Positions 34,927 to 44,376 are shown, numbered from the stretch's first letter. The stretch is 64,000 nucleotides of DNA from Sphingobacterium sp. N143 (GCF_030325625.1 NZ_JACAIS010000011.1:124001-188000), one strand, 5' to 3'. Numbers and translations: made by a program. Notes: a model not told the origin generated them from the letters alone.

Positions 34927-36570
34927 TCAAGGCTGCCCATAGTTCCCGGCCTCAATCTTGCCGGGAGAAATCTTATGATCCCTGCGCACACGGTCCAATA
35001 CCACATCAATGGAATCCTTATTTTCGTCAGTACCCTTTAAGATAACCCGGTTTCCACCGTCAAGAATCTGATAGGATACCACAAATCTTTGGCGGCTTTC
35101 TTTTGCCGCCAGTTCATCCGCTCTGGCAAACTCCCGGATGCGCCGTGCTGTCCGTGCTGGTCCTGCTACGTAATTGGCTTCATCGCCCAAAGAGGCTTTT
35201 ACCTGTGCCGGCATCCATTCGTCCAGTGATACCGCAGGCAATGGGGCCGGAGCTGCCGCTGCTGACTTCAAATAGTTGCGCACAGCGCCGTCGCCACCTT
35301 CCCCTGCCGTGACATTACGCTGATCGGGGATCAGCTTATATTTATCTTCCAGATATAGCTGCCGGTTGACCGTATCCGCATAATAGTGGAAGGCGCGCTG
35401 CCCGCCAGCAACGCCGGCGATTTCAAATGTGCGGTTGACATCCCTTTTGGGGTCACCGCCACCGTTGGACAGGTCCAGCTTCAGCGGCCGGTTGACCTTA
35501 AAGGTAAGGGTGGACCATTTTTCGAAGGTGGCCGATTGCCAGCGCAGGCTATCATAGGGATTAAAGGGCCTAAGCTGCCCATTGAGGCGAAATTCGGTCA
35601 CATCATAATGGCCACGGAGCTGCTGTAGCCCAGCTGTTGAAGGCTGTTTATAGGGGTCGTACCTGAAATCGACATATTGCAGGTAGAAAAAAACGATCAG
35701 AAAGACAAACACAAGCAGCGCCTTAACCCCTATTCTAATCTGATTGAACCAGCCCTTGAACGCTGGAAAAAACAGGGCTACGCGCGCCGGATGCTCCCGG
35801 ATAAAAACCTGATAATAAGGTCCAAAATAAGGAACCAGCAGAAACAGGCTCAACAGGACAAAATAAGAACTGTACACATGCACCCCACCGTCGTAGGCAA
35901 AGTTGACCACCACGATAGCCCCCAGGGCACCGACCAGTAAAGCCGCTCCTATGGCCACTGTCCGCCTAAAGAGCAGCAGCGCACCTGCCGACACCTCCAG
36001 GACCCCCGCAAATACCTGATACCAGGGCACGATACCAAACGATAGCCAAAAGATCTTTTGGGCCGTCAGGTCACCATAGTCCGTATCGAGGATACCATAT
36101 GAGGGATAAGGCATCTGCACCGGAAACAGCTTGGTAAACCCAAAGCCAATGATCCCCAATCCAGCACGATACCTTACAATGACATTGAGCCAATAATATA
36201 ACCTGTTGTAATTGCCCTGTTCTTTCTTCAGCAAGCTGGCCAGCCCTGTCCACAGGAGCCCGAGAAAGACCGAGAAAAAGAAGGTATTGACCCAGATGCT
36301 GTATCCTTCCAGGCGGCTGCCAAAGGTGCTGCGTCCAAACCAGCTGACCCCCGAACCAAAACGGCAGATATCATAAAGATCCCTGTAATCCAGGTTGAAC
36401 CAGTCTATGGCAAACACATGCTTGTACCACAAGGGACTATTGGGGAAAGATAGAATGATAAAAAAGATAAAACTGATGCGAAAGGCAAGCCTTTGAAGCA
36501 GCGTCCATTTCGTTGCCGGAGCAGCTGTGGCTTCCACGCTGCCGGGCTGTATTTTTTCAGCTATATGCAT
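34927..36570 (-). CDS. DoxX-like polytopic membrane protein with large soluble C-terminal domain (paralog 2)
   Basis: The 547-residue protein has about eight hydrophobic segments in residues 25-310, including the DoxX-type block YRAGLGIIGFGFTKLFPVQM and GVLEVSAGALLLFRR. A soluble region follows from about 320: LRGHYDVTEFRLNGQLRPF and FEKWSTLTFKVN. The same order and similar motifs occur in the 443-residue gene directly upstream, so the two arose by duplication. DoxX proteins are linked to quinone or thiol redox at the membrane, but most are uncharacterised. It is the last gene of a susC-susD-doxX-doxX run. No cysteine pairs or heme motifs were seen. Function unknown. Confidence 0.65.
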   Translation of the reverse strand: MHIAEKIQPGSVEATAAPATKWTLLQRLAFRISFIFFIILSFPNSPLWYKHVFAIDWFNLDYRDLYDICRFGSGVSWFGRSTFGSRLEGYSIWVNTFFFSVFLGLLWTGLASLLKKEQGNYNRLYYWLNVIVRYRAGLGIIGFGFTKLFPVQMPYPSYGILDTDYGDLTAQKIFWLSFGIVPWYQVFAGVLEVSAGALLLFRRTVAIGAALLVGALGAIVVVNFAYDGGVHVYSSYFVLLSLFLLVPYFGPYYQVFIREHPARVALFFPAFKGWFNQIRIGVKALLVFVFLIVFFYLQYVDFRYDPYKQPSTAGLQQLRGHYDVTEFRLNGQLRPFNPYDSLRWQSATFEKWSTLTFKVNRPLKLDLSNGGGDPKRDVNRTFEIAGVAGGQRAFHYYADTVNRQLYLEDKYKLIPDQRNVTAGEGGDGAVRNYLKSAAAAPAPLPAVSLDEWMPAQVKASLGDEANYVAGPARTARRIREFARADELAAKESRQRFVVSYQILDGGNRVILKGTDENKDSIDVVLDRVRRDHKISPGKIEAGNYGQP

Positions 36571-36597
36571 GATATTTTCAATTTAGGTAACACCACA

Positions 36598-37929
36598 TTA
36601 CAATTTAAAGCCCAACCTGTTACGACCACGCTTACCTACCTCATGGAGCAGGTACTTTTTATTTACTTTCTGCAGGGCTATGGCGAGCGTATCGCCAGCC
36701 GCATTCGTTCCATGGAGCCGGATATGCGTGCTATCGGGACGCAAGAGCTGGAGCCGCAGGCTATCCTTAGGATATGCCGGATTTGGATTTTTCAGCAGCA
36801 CGACCTGGCCGGGAGCTGTCGTGTAATGATAATATAATCGCCCACCCACCTGTGTATACTCGTAGTCCCGATTGTGATTTTCTAAGAACCTGGCGGGAGC
36901 AGCCGTCTTAATCTGATCATTTACCCGCACGCTCAGGGTGTTCCACTGCTCAAAAACGACATCCCGCCAGCGTCGTTTGTCGTCCGGAGAAAAAGGGATG
37001 GTATCCCCATTGACCACAAATTCGTCCACGATATACTTGCCTGCAATGCCCGGCAGACCGGGCTGCTCCGGATAATACAGCGAAGATGTCCTGCTGACCT
37101 CATAGGATTTAAAGCCCGCAACAACGAAAAAGATCAGGACAAAGAGCAGCTTAAAGACCCAACGGAAATGCCCCAGCCGCACTTTGGCCCAGTCAAACCG
37201 CCATCGCTGCGGAAAGGTGAGGTCCAAATGGATCACCAGATCAGCCAAACGGCGCGCATCATAAAAGAAAATCGGCAGCGTCAGCAGGACCACAAACGCC
37301 GAAACGGGATAATGGCTTCCACCGTACGCCAGGTCGGCCAGAAACACATTTCCATAAAAGGGAATGATCAGGAGAACTCCCAGAAAAGAAGTCCGCCTAA
37401 ACACAAGCAGGAAGCTGGCCAGCAGCTCCACCACACCCAAGAAGACCACATAGGCCGGTGCCGCGGACAGGCTGAGGTAAAGCTGCTTCCAATCTTCAAA
37501 ATACCCATATGGCGTATTCAGGTGGCTCAATGAAAGTGCCGGCGCAAAAATGGCAAATAGCTTGGTCAATCCCGCCACGGACAGGATGGCAGCCAGCCGA
37601 AACCGGGCAAATACCCGGAGGAAATAATAGCGCCTAGCTTCCCTTTCAGGATCGACATGGTCCTTATAGGTCCACAGGCCTGCAATGGGAGCCGCAACTG
37701 CCAGCAGCAGAAACCAATCGCCAAACCTGCTTATATCGCCAAAGAAATGAGGCAAAAAGATAACCAGGTTAAAGAGATCGCTCAGCAAATATGGCCAGCT
37801 GAGGGCAGCCAGCTGCCGATAGAATTCCAGTTGCAGTGGGATGCCCAGCAAAAGGATAAAAACAATGCTCAGGCGCAGTACATATCTTTTCAAGCTGAGG
37901 ATCATCGGATGTTGTTCTATAATTGTCAT
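36598..37929 (-). CDS. DoxX-like polytopic membrane protein with soluble C-terminal domain (paralog 1)
   Basis: The 443-residue protein shares the plan of its downstream neighbour: membrane segments in the first 270 residues (FARFRLAAILSVAGLTKLFA, GVVELLASFLLVFRR, LIIPFYGNVFLADLAYGG), then a soluble domain (AGKYIVDEFVVNGDTIPFS, FEQWNTLSVRVNDQ). The pair's soluble domains match in the DEFxxNG and FExWxTL positions. It follows susD by 11 bp and its stop is 27 bp before the next start, so all four genes look like one operon. Reading the soluble part as periplasmic is a guess. Function unknown. Confidence 0.65.
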   Translation of the reverse strand: MTIIEQHPMILSLKRYVLRLSIVFILLLGIPLQLEFYRQLAALSWPYLLSDLFNLVIFLPHFFGDISRFGDWFLLLAVAAPIAGLWTYKDHVDPEREARRYYFLRVFARFRLAAILSVAGLTKLFAIFAPALSLSHLNTPYGYFEDWKQLYLSLSAAPAYVVFLGVVELLASFLLVFRRTSFLGVLLIIPFYGNVFLADLAYGGSHYPVSAFVVLLTLPIFFYDARRLADLVIHLDLTFPQRWRFDWAKVRLGHFRWVFKLLFVLIFFVVAGFKSYEVSRTSSLYYPEQPGLPGIAGKYIVDEFVVNGDTIPFSPDDKRRWRDVVFEQWNTLSVRVNDQIKTAAPARFLENHNRDYEYTQVGGRLYYHYTTAPGQVVLLKNPNPAYPKDSLRLQLLRPDSTHIRLHGTNAAGDTLAIALQKVNKKYLLHEVGKRGRNRLGFKL

Positions 37930-37940
37930 AAGAGATATTT

Positions 37941-39272
37941 TTAGCGTGAATAACCAGGGTTCTGTTCCAGCGCCGGGTCAGCCAACAGCTGGCTATAGGG
38001 GATCGGCAGTAGCAGCCTAAAATCTTCCTGTATGCCCAGCACCTGCTTGGCACGTCCAGTGCGGACCAGGTCAAACCACCGGTGCGCTTCAAATGTAAAT
38101 TCCAGCCGCCGTTCATCCGCTATCCATGATAGGATCTGGTCCTTATCTGTTGAGGAAGGCCTTGCCTTTAATGCCGCCCTTGAACGAATGCGGTTGAGGT
38201 CCGTGAGGGCCTGCGTATAATCGCCCAGCTCTGCGCTCGCCTCGGCCCGGATCAATAAAATTTCGGCGATGCGGACGATGTAAGTCGGGTCCTTCGCCGG
38301 ATCGCGGTAGTAGAGGTTGCCGTACCAGCGGCCCTGATTGTCCCTGGCGATCAGGGCAGCCCGTGCTCCGCCCGTCTCCGGACTGCTCAACAGCTTCACC
38401 AATGCTGCATTGGGCGCCCATTGCCTTGTGCCACCATTGGTCTGCGGCTGCCATTGCCCCCGGTGGGGATTGGGTTCATTGGCACTGTAAAACAGCTCAA
38501 AGATGGACTCACGGGTTTCTGTCACATCATTTTTAAAAAAACTATCATATGGATCCAGGAGTTCATAATCCGGATCTGACAGCAGGCGGTCGGCATATTG
38601 AATGGCCCGCTGCCAATCCTGACGGTAGAGATAGTACCTGGCTTTAAGTGCCAGGACTGACTTTTTTGTCAAGGCCGTACGGTCGGTGCTGTTGTCGAGC
38701 AGCCCTTCTGCCGTATCCAGGTCTTCGAGCACACGGGCATATACCTGATCCGCACTGCTCCGCCGGATCCCCATGTTCTCCCCGATCTTGGTGGTGGGTG
38801 CAGTAACGATGGGCACCCCACCCCAGACCCGCAGCAGGTCAAAGTAATTCAATGCCCGGATGGCGTAGGCCTGGCCACGGAGGTTTTCCTTCAGCGCATC
38901 ACTGATGTTGCCCTGGTCGTAGTCCGTGAGATCTTGGATCACATTATTGGCCCGGTCAATGGATTTATAGATGCCGTTCCAGGTCGTGGCCAGGGTTGCA
39001 TTTTCAGCATTGACCTTATGGTTGATAAATTCCTGGATCTGCGACTGCGATCCGGTCCATTCGACATTGTCACCCGAGAGGTAGGCAATGGACTGATAGT
39101 TGACGCTATAATACGAACGCAGGGCAGCATATACGCCATTCAATGCTGCCTTGGCTGACGTTTCGTCATTGATCACCTGGTCCCCGGATATGGAGGTCCG
39201 TGGCTCTACCTCCAGAAAGGAGGAGCAGGCCGACAAGAAAACGAAAGGGAAAAGATAAAGATATTTTTTCAT
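37941..39272 (-). CDS. SusD/RagB-family outer-membrane lipoprotein (DoxX-linked locus)
   Basis: The 443-residue lipoprotein has a signal ending in VFLSAC and classic SusD/RagB landmarks: INDETSAKAALNGVYAALRS, LRGQAYAIRALNYFDLLRVW, YIVRIAEILLIRAEASAELG, and WIADERRLEFTFEAHRWFDL. It pairs with the SusC protein encoded 7 bp upstream. No glycosidase or sugar-metabolic gene follows; two DoxX-like genes do, so the ligand may not be a glycan. Confidence 0.93.
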   Translation of the reverse strand: MKKYLYLFPFVFLSACSSFLEVEPRTSISGDQVINDETSAKAALNGVYAALRSYYSVNYQSIAYLSGDNVEWTGSQSQIQEFINHKVNAENATLATTWNGIYKSIDRANNVIQDLTDYDQGNISDALKENLRGQAYAIRALNYFDLLRVWGGVPIVTAPTTKIGENMGIRRSSADQVYARVLEDLDTAEGLLDNSTDRTALTKKSVLALKARYYLYRQDWQRAIQYADRLLSDPDYELLDPYDSFFKNDVTETRESIFELFYSANEPNPHRGQWQPQTNGGTRQWAPNAALVKLLSSPETGGARAALIARDNQGRWYGNLYYRDPAKDPTYIVRIAEILLIRAEASAELGDYTQALTDLNRIRSRAALKARPSSTDKDQILSWIADERRLEFTFEAHRWFDLVRTGRAKQVLGIQEDFRLLLPIPYSQLLADPALEQNPGYSR

Positions 39273-39279
39273 GTTATGT

Positions 39280-42200
39280 TTACAAGGTTAGATTGACACC
39301 CAATTGAAAACTCCGTGGCTGTGGGGGTGTACCCAGGTCGATCCCCTGTTCGTTGGCCGAACTGCTGGCCGCCGATTCGGGGTCCAGGCCCGAGTATTTG
39401 GTCCAGGTGAACAGGTTTGTCGCCTGAAGATACACCCGCAGTTTGGTCAGCGACAGCCTGTCAAGTGCCGCAGCCGGGAGGTTATAGCCCAGGCTTAGTG
39501 AGCGGAGCCGCAGGTAAGAACCATCTTCCAGCCAACGGCCGCCGCCATCTTTGTAATTATTGTTGTTGATACCGTCCGAGCGCGGTATATCCGTGCGGTC
39601 GCCGGGCTGCTGCCAACGGTCCAGGTTGGAGCTGAAGATAACGCGGGCGGCATCACGGGCACCGCCGGCCTCACCGAAAAACCGGTTGTGGTTATAGATT
39701 TCATTACCGACCGAAAAACTGAGGAAGGTACTCAGGTCCCAGTTCCGGTAGGTAAAATTATTGGCGAGCCCACCGAAAAAATCAGGCCATATGCTCCCCA
39801 GGATCTGGCGGTCATCGGTCGTGATTTTGCCATCCCCATTGACATCTTCGTAGACTGCGTCGCCAGTCTGTGGGTCCACATACAACTGCTTGTACACCCA
39901 GAAAGAATACATCGGGCTCCCCTCCTTAAACAGGATCAGGTCGCGGCTGCCAAAATTCATGGGTTTGCCCAGTCGCTCAATGTTGTTGACATTGCGGGCT
40001 ATATTGAAGGAGCTGGTCCAGGCAAAGTGGTCCCGCTGGATATTGGTCGAGTTGAGGCTCAGTTCGAACCCCTTGTTACTGATCTCAGCGGCATTGTTCA
40101 GGTAACTGTCGTAGCCCGTCGTTCCGGGCAATACCGCTGTCAGCAGGCCATCCCTGGTCCGTTTATCATAGTAATTGAAACCAAAGGCCAGGGCATTCTT
40201 GAAGAGTGCGGCATCCAGGCCGATATTGAACTGCGCCGTCTGCTCCCAGCTCAGGCGCTCATCAGCCAGTTGCTCGGGGAACATCCCTGCCACGCCCCGG
40301 TATGCCGCATTTACGCCCGACCAGAGCTGCCGGGAAGCAAAGGAGCTGATCCCGCTCTGGTTGCCCGTGACCCCATAACTGCTCCTGATCTTGAGGTCGC
40401 TGATAAAGGCTATATCCTGGAGGAAAGGCTCCTTGCTCAGCCGCCAGGCCAGGCCCACAGCTGGAAAATACCCCCATTGGTAGCCCTTGCTGAACTTGGA
40501 GGAACCATCAGCCCGCAGCGAGAAGTCGATCAGGTACCTATCGTCAAAACCATAGTCCACACGGCCAAAGAAAGAAGCCAAATTATACTTGTCCCAATCC
40601 TGAAAGCTGGTGGTATTGGCCGCGGAGCCGATGATTTTAAAATCATTGGAGGCAAATCCTTTGCCCGTGGCGGAAGTCAGGGAAAAGGTGCTACTCTGCA
40701 GGGTATTCCCCAGGAGCAGGCCAAAGGAATGGCGGGAACCAAGGCGCCGGCGGTAGGTCAATGTCTGCTCATTGGTCCAGGTGGTAGCCTGGCTTATTGC
40801 CGATGTTGCCGAACCACTGGGGCTTCCCGCAATCAGGAATTTATTCCAATATTCATGTTCGTCATACTGGTTGTAGTCCACACTAAAGGTAGACCTAAAT
40901 TTCAGGTTTGGGGTGATCTGGTATTCGCCATAGACATTGCCGATATAGCGGAGGCTGACGGAGCCCACATCGTAATTGTCCAATAAGAGGGTCAGGTTGT
41001 CAAACCCGGCCCTGCCGACCAGCTCACCGGCGTCATTATAAGGCGAAAGGTAAGTCGGCGTATGCAGTGCAGCCTGCAGGATCCCACCCTGGGGCCCATC
41101 TCCGGCCCGGCCCTGATTGCGTCCGGTCCGGGAGATGGCATTGCTGGTCCCAACCTTGAGGCGCTCGTTGACCGTTTGGTCCAGGTTAAACCTGAAACTA
41201 GCCCGGTCAAAGGCAATGGGCCGGAGGATAGACTCCTGTTTGTTATAGGCTGCAGCCAAGTAGTAGGCCGTTTTATCGCTACCGCCATAGAGCGACAGGT
41301 CCGCATTATACAGTCCTGCCGTGCGGAATGCTTCGGCAAGCCGGTCGTAAGTCAGCTGTTCGGCGGGCAGCCCGCGGCCACCCTGGGCAGCAGGGACAAA
41401 AGGTTCGGGCTTGCCGACATTACGGTTATATTCATTCACCAGCTCGGCATGCTCCGGCCCCGAGGTCAGGTCCCAGAGCTTCGCAGCCTTTGCCCGGCCC
41501 GCATATATATTGACATCAACCTTGGCCGACTGCCCGTTTTTACCGCGCCTGGTCGTGATCAATATGACCCCATTGGCACCCCGGGAGCCATACAATGCCG
41601 TTGCTTCAGCATCTTTGAGCACCTCGATATATTCGATGTCCGAGGGGTTCAGGTCGGCGATCGGCGAACTTGCCTTACCGCCGGTATTTAAGGTCTGCAA
41701 GCTTTCGGCATTTACAAACACACCATCAATCACATAGAGCGGATTATTATTGGCATTGATGGAGGTGGCGCCACGCAGCCGGATATTTAAGGCTTCGCCG
41801 GGAACCCCGGTGTTGCTGCTGACCTGCACCCCCGCCACCTTGCCCTGCAGTTGCGCATCAAAGCTCCCTGCCGGAATGGAGCTCAGCTCCTTTAAGGCCA
41901 CTTTTTCCACCGAGCCGATCAGGTTTTTCTTTCCCACGGTCGTATAGCCGACCACGACCACCTCCTCCAGGTTGTCCGACGAGGGCTGCAAGCGGATTAG
42001 GACCGGGGAAGATTGTACCACAAGTTTCTGAGCCTGGTACCCCACATAAGATAACATCAGGGTCAGTGGCAGCTTCTGGCCGGTCACAAAATGAAAATTG
42101 CCCTTTTCATCTGTTTTTACCGTGTGCGTCACAGCCTCCAGCTGAACGGTAACCCCCTCCAGGGGCAGACCGGAAATAGAATCAACAATTTTACCCTGCA

Positions 42201-42315
42201 GGGTTGCATTAATAATAGGTTCGCTGACAATCTGCGCCGATAGCTGCACCGGGGCCAAAGCCATTGCCAGCAGGATACAAAACAACAGCGGTTTTGCATG
42301 CTTGAATTTTATCAT
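39280..42315 (-). CDS. SusC/RagA TonB-dependent transporter (DoxX-linked locus)
   Basis: The 1011-residue protein has a signal peptide (LLFCILLAMALAPVQLSAQ), the N-terminal beta-sandwich (LQGKIVDSISGLPLEGVTVQ), the linker LEEVVVVGYTTVGKKNL with a TonB box, plug motif VLKDAEATALYGSRGANGVI and a barrel ending in LGVNLTL. It is the first gene of susC-susD-doxX-doxX. The long leader (about 280 nt) has two 18-bp direct repeats, and a candidate operator shared with the phytoene-desaturase-like gene lies at 42622-42638. Confidence 0.95.
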   Translation of the reverse strand: MIKFKHAKPLLFCILLAMALAPVQLSAQIVSEPIINATLQGKIVDSISGLPLEGVTVQLEAVTHTVKTDEKGNFHFVTGQKLPLTLMLSYVGYQAQKLVVQSSPVLIRLQPSSDNLEEVVVVGYTTVGKKNLIGSVEKVALKELSSIPAGSFDAQLQGKVAGVQVSSNTGVPGEALNIRLRGATSINANNNPLYVIDGVFVNAESLQTLNTGGKASSPIADLNPSDIEYIEVLKDAEATALYGSRGANGVILITTRRGKNGQSAKVDVNIYAGRAKAAKLWDLTSGPEHAELVNEYNRNVGKPEPFVPAAQGGRGLPAEQLTYDRLAEAFRTAGLYNADLSLYGGSDKTAYYLAAAYNKQESILRPIAFDRASFRFNLDQTVNERLKVGTSNAISRTGRNQGRAGDGPQGGILQAALHTPTYLSPYNDAGELVGRAGFDNLTLLLDNYDVGSVSLRYIGNVYGEYQITPNLKFRSTFSVDYNQYDEHEYWNKFLIAGSPSGSATSAISQATTWTNEQTLTYRRRLGSRHSFGLLLGNTLQSSTFSLTSATGKGFASNDFKIIGSAANTTSFQDWDKYNLASFFGRVDYGFDDRYLIDFSLRADGSSKFSKGYQWGYFPAVGLAWRLSKEPFLQDIAFISDLKIRSSYGVTGNQSGISSFASRQLWSGVNAAYRGVAGMFPEQLADERLSWEQTAQFNIGLDAALFKNALAFGFNYYDKRTRDGLLTAVLPGTTGYDSYLNNAAEISNKGFELSLNSTNIQRDHFAWTSSFNIARNVNNIERLGKPMNFGSRDLILFKEGSPMYSFWVYKQLYVDPQTGDAVYEDVNGDGKITTDDRQILGSIWPDFFGGLANNFTYRNWDLSTFLSFSVGNEIYNHNRFFGEAGGARDAARVIFSSNLDRWQQPGDRTDIPRSDGINNNNYKDGGGRWLEDGSYLRLRSLSLGYNLPAAALDRLSLTKLRVYLQATNLFTWTKYSGLDPESAASSSANEQGIDLGTPPQPRSFQLGVNLTL

Positions 42316-42347
42316 GAAAAAAATGTTTAAATCGTGTACTGAATAAG

Positions 42348-42584
42348 TGCCAACGCCAATCGATCACTTGTATTTCTTTATCCTCTTTTTCAGGCAGGAC
42401 ATCCCCTGCCCATTAAAGATCCACCAGAAAATTATATTCAGCTACACATTCGCGCTTTCGGGTTCAAGCAGGTGTCAATTAAAATTCGTCTTTTCAGGGA
42501 ATACGACGGGTAAATGAAAGTATTCATACGGTTAGTTGTTTAATGAGAAACTCTGTTTATTATCGTTGCCAACGCCAATTGATC
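42348..42584. repeat. Two 18-bp direct repeats in the susC leader
   Basis: TGCCAACGCCAATCGATC at 42348-42365 and TGCCAACGCCAATTGATC at 42567-42584 differ at one base and are 219 bp apart. Both lie between the inferred promoter and the susC start, so both would be in the transcript. They may be duplicated protein sites or traces of a local duplication. The remaining sequence of this 374-bp gap shows no gene. Confidence 0.55.
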
Positions 42585-42595
42585 CAACGGTTGTG

Positions 42596-42638
42596 TAAAT
42601 ATAGTAAAGTCTGTAATAAAATCTACTAAACTTATAGA
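42596..42638 (-). promoter_or_regulatory. Candidate promoter and TCTAC-N7-ATAGA operator of the DoxX-linked susC
   Basis: On the minus strand TATATTTA (42596-42603) is one base from the -7 consensus, with TTTAG about 22 bp upstream. The inverted repeat TCTAC-TAAACTT-ATAGA occupies 42622-42638. About 45 bp here align closely with the region upstream of the phytoene-desaturase-like gene at 44174-44220, in the same orientation. Confidence 0.5.
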
Positions 42639-42689
42639 CTTTTTTTCAGGCAACCCCTTCCACCATCCGCCTGCCCGCCATGCTATTCC

Positions 42690-44138
42690 TCACTGGCCTG
42701 CTGACCAGCCGTTGACCACAATGCCAAAATGCTCTTTTAGCGCCTTGCGTGCGGCCTGGTAGCCACACATGCCATGCACCCCACCCCCTGGTGGCGTGGA
42801 CGAAGAGCATATATACATATTTTCCACGGAAGTCCGGTACGGGTTCAGCGCCAGAATGGGCCGGCTGTACAACTGCGTGATATCCATGATGCCGCCATTG
42901 ATATCACCGCCGACATAATTGGGGTTGTACTGTTCCAGCTGAGCCGGGGAGAACGTATGTCTGGCCAGGATGGTATCTTTAAATCCAGGCGCAAACCGTT
43001 CCACCTGATCTTCGATCAATGCCGTATAATCCACGGTACTTCCCTGTGGCACATGGCAGTAGGCCCATCCTGTATGCCGGCCTTGGGGTGCCCGGCCCGG
43101 ATCAAAGGCCGACTGCTGTGAAAACAGGACAAAGGGCCGTTCCACCCGTTTTCCGAGATGCCCCAGCCGTTCGCCTTCCGCAATTTCGGCATACGTGTTG
43201 CCCAGGTGGACGGTAGCAGCCTGCTGGCAGCGCAGGTCTTTAAACGGGGTCATTTCAGCCAATGCCCAATCGACTTTAAACACCCCCATCCCCTGTCTGT
43301 AGCGCTGGAGCCGCCTGCGGTAACCAGCCGTAAGGCCTGTACCCTTGAGCTGCAGCAACTGCCGGGGCGTGATATCACAGAGCAGCACCTGATGAGGGGG
43401 CAGCTCACGGATATCCTGCAGCCAATAGTCCGTCTGCACTTCGCCGCCCAAAGATTGGTAATAGCGCAGCAAGGCATCGGCGATGGACTGCGAGCCACCG
43501 ACAGGGATCTGCCAGCCGTATTTATTGCCAATGGCCGACAGCACGATCGCAATCGCAGAAGTGGTCCAGTTGCTCAGGGGCTGAATACCGTGGGCAGCCA
43601 TGCCGGCCCACAATGCTTTGGCCTTTGCGGTGGTAAAGCGCTTTGCCGTCCAGCTGGCCGGCTGCAGTGCATCGAGGCCAAACCTGGCCAAGCGCAAGGG
43701 ATGCTTCGGCAAAGACAAGGGCCCCATGATATCGGGGGCAAGCTCGTCCCAGTGGACGATGACCTGCTCGACCAGCCTGCGGTAAGCCTCACCATCAGCC
43801 CCCAGCCCACGCACCGTTTCGGCGAGGCTATGGTAGAGCAGTCCCGTCTCCCCGTTATGCAGCGGATGCGCCGCAGCATAGTCGGGCTTGATAAAGGAGA
43901 GGCCAAATGCCGCCAGCGGCAGGCTCCTGAAAAAAGGCGAAGCCAGGGCCATAGGATGAATCGCCGAACATACATCGTGCCTGAAGCCCGGCAGCGTAAG
44001 CTCTTTTGTGCGCATGCCCCCACCTATGGTGTCGGCGCCCTCAAACAGCAGCGTACGTAGCCCCTGCTGCTGCAGGGTAATTGCCGCCGCCAGGCCGTTT
44101 GGCCCTGAGCCAATGATAATTGCATCGAATTTTTGCAT
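42690..44138 (-). CDS. Phytoene-desaturase-like FAD-dependent oxidoreductase
   Basis: The 482-residue protein opens with the FAD-binding motif DAIIIGSGPNGLAAAITLQQ and then LFEGADTIGGGMRTKELT, as in the CrtI/phytoene-dehydrogenase-like amine oxidase group. The C-terminal CSSSTPPGGGVHGMCGYQAA block is the second flavin-contacting region. GFRHDVCSAIHPMALASPFF is typical of the COG1233 branch, whose members are mostly not carotenoid enzymes; retinol-saturase-like reactions are also possible. No crtB, crtE or other carotenoid gene is adjacent. Its promoter shares an operator-like element with the susC gene downstream, hinting at common control. Confidence 0.8.
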   Translation of the reverse strand: MQKFDAIIIGSGPNGLAAAITLQQQGLRTLLFEGADTIGGGMRTKELTLPGFRHDVCSAIHPMALASPFFRSLPLAAFGLSFIKPDYAAAHPLHNGETGLLYHSLAETVRGLGADGEAYRRLVEQVIVHWDELAPDIMGPLSLPKHPLRLARFGLDALQPASWTAKRFTTAKAKALWAGMAAHGIQPLSNWTTSAIAIVLSAIGNKYGWQIPVGGSQSIADALLRYYQSLGGEVQTDYWLQDIRELPPHQVLLCDITPRQLLQLKGTGLTAGYRRRLQRYRQGMGVFKVDWALAEMTPFKDLRCQQAATVHLGNTYAEIAEGERLGHLGKRVERPFVLFSQQSAFDPGRAPQGRHTGWAYCHVPQGSTVDYTALIEDQVERFAPGFKDTILARHTFSPAQLEQYNPNYVGGDINGGIMDITQLYSRPILALNPYRTSVENMYICSSSTPPGGGVHGMCGYQAARKALKEHFGIVVNGWSAGQ

Positions 44139-44173
44139 AAACTGGGATTAAGCCATTCTTTTCAGTTGATGAA

Positions 44174-44216
44174 CAAATATAACAAAACCTTAAATAAAAT
44201 CTACAAAACAAGTAGA
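44174..44216 (-). promoter_or_regulatory. Promoter and TCTAC-N7-GTAGA operator of the oxidoreductase gene
   Basis: On the minus strand TATATTTG (44174-44181) matches TAnnTTTG exactly, with TTTTG about 22 bp upstream. TCTAC-AAAACAA-GTAGA (44200-44216) is a perfect inverted repeat overlapping the -33 region, well placed for a dimeric repressor. Confidence 0.6.
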
Positions 44217-44241
44217 CTTTAGCTTTCCTAAAAATAATCGA

Positions 44242-44373
44242 ATGGCAACACGTATTAAAAATATACATCCTGTAACATTCACACAGGTCGGTGGTGGTAT
44301 AAAAATTGATCAAACAGATGCTGCTAAAGCAACTGCAGAGGCTATAAATATTACACTTAAACTCTTGGGATGA
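44242..44373 (+). CDS. Small hypothetical protein, 43 residues
   Basis: An ATG-to-TGA frame begins MATRIKNIHPVTF and continues with TQVGGGIKIDQTDAAKATA. It lies in the AT-rich stretch downstream of the oxidoreductase promoter. I do not recognise it. The composition looks protein-like, but the frame is short and has no clear ribosome-binding site, so it may be real or chance. Confidence 0.3.
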   Translation: MATRIKNIHPVTFTQVGGGIKIDQTDAAKATAEAINITLKLLG

Positions 44374-44376
44374 TAT

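Noticed and set aside
39688..40986. Long plus-strand open frame (432 codons) opposite susC
   Set aside because: It is antisense to a clear SusC gene. GC-rich coding with few stops in the opposite strand explains it, and the translation has no domain.
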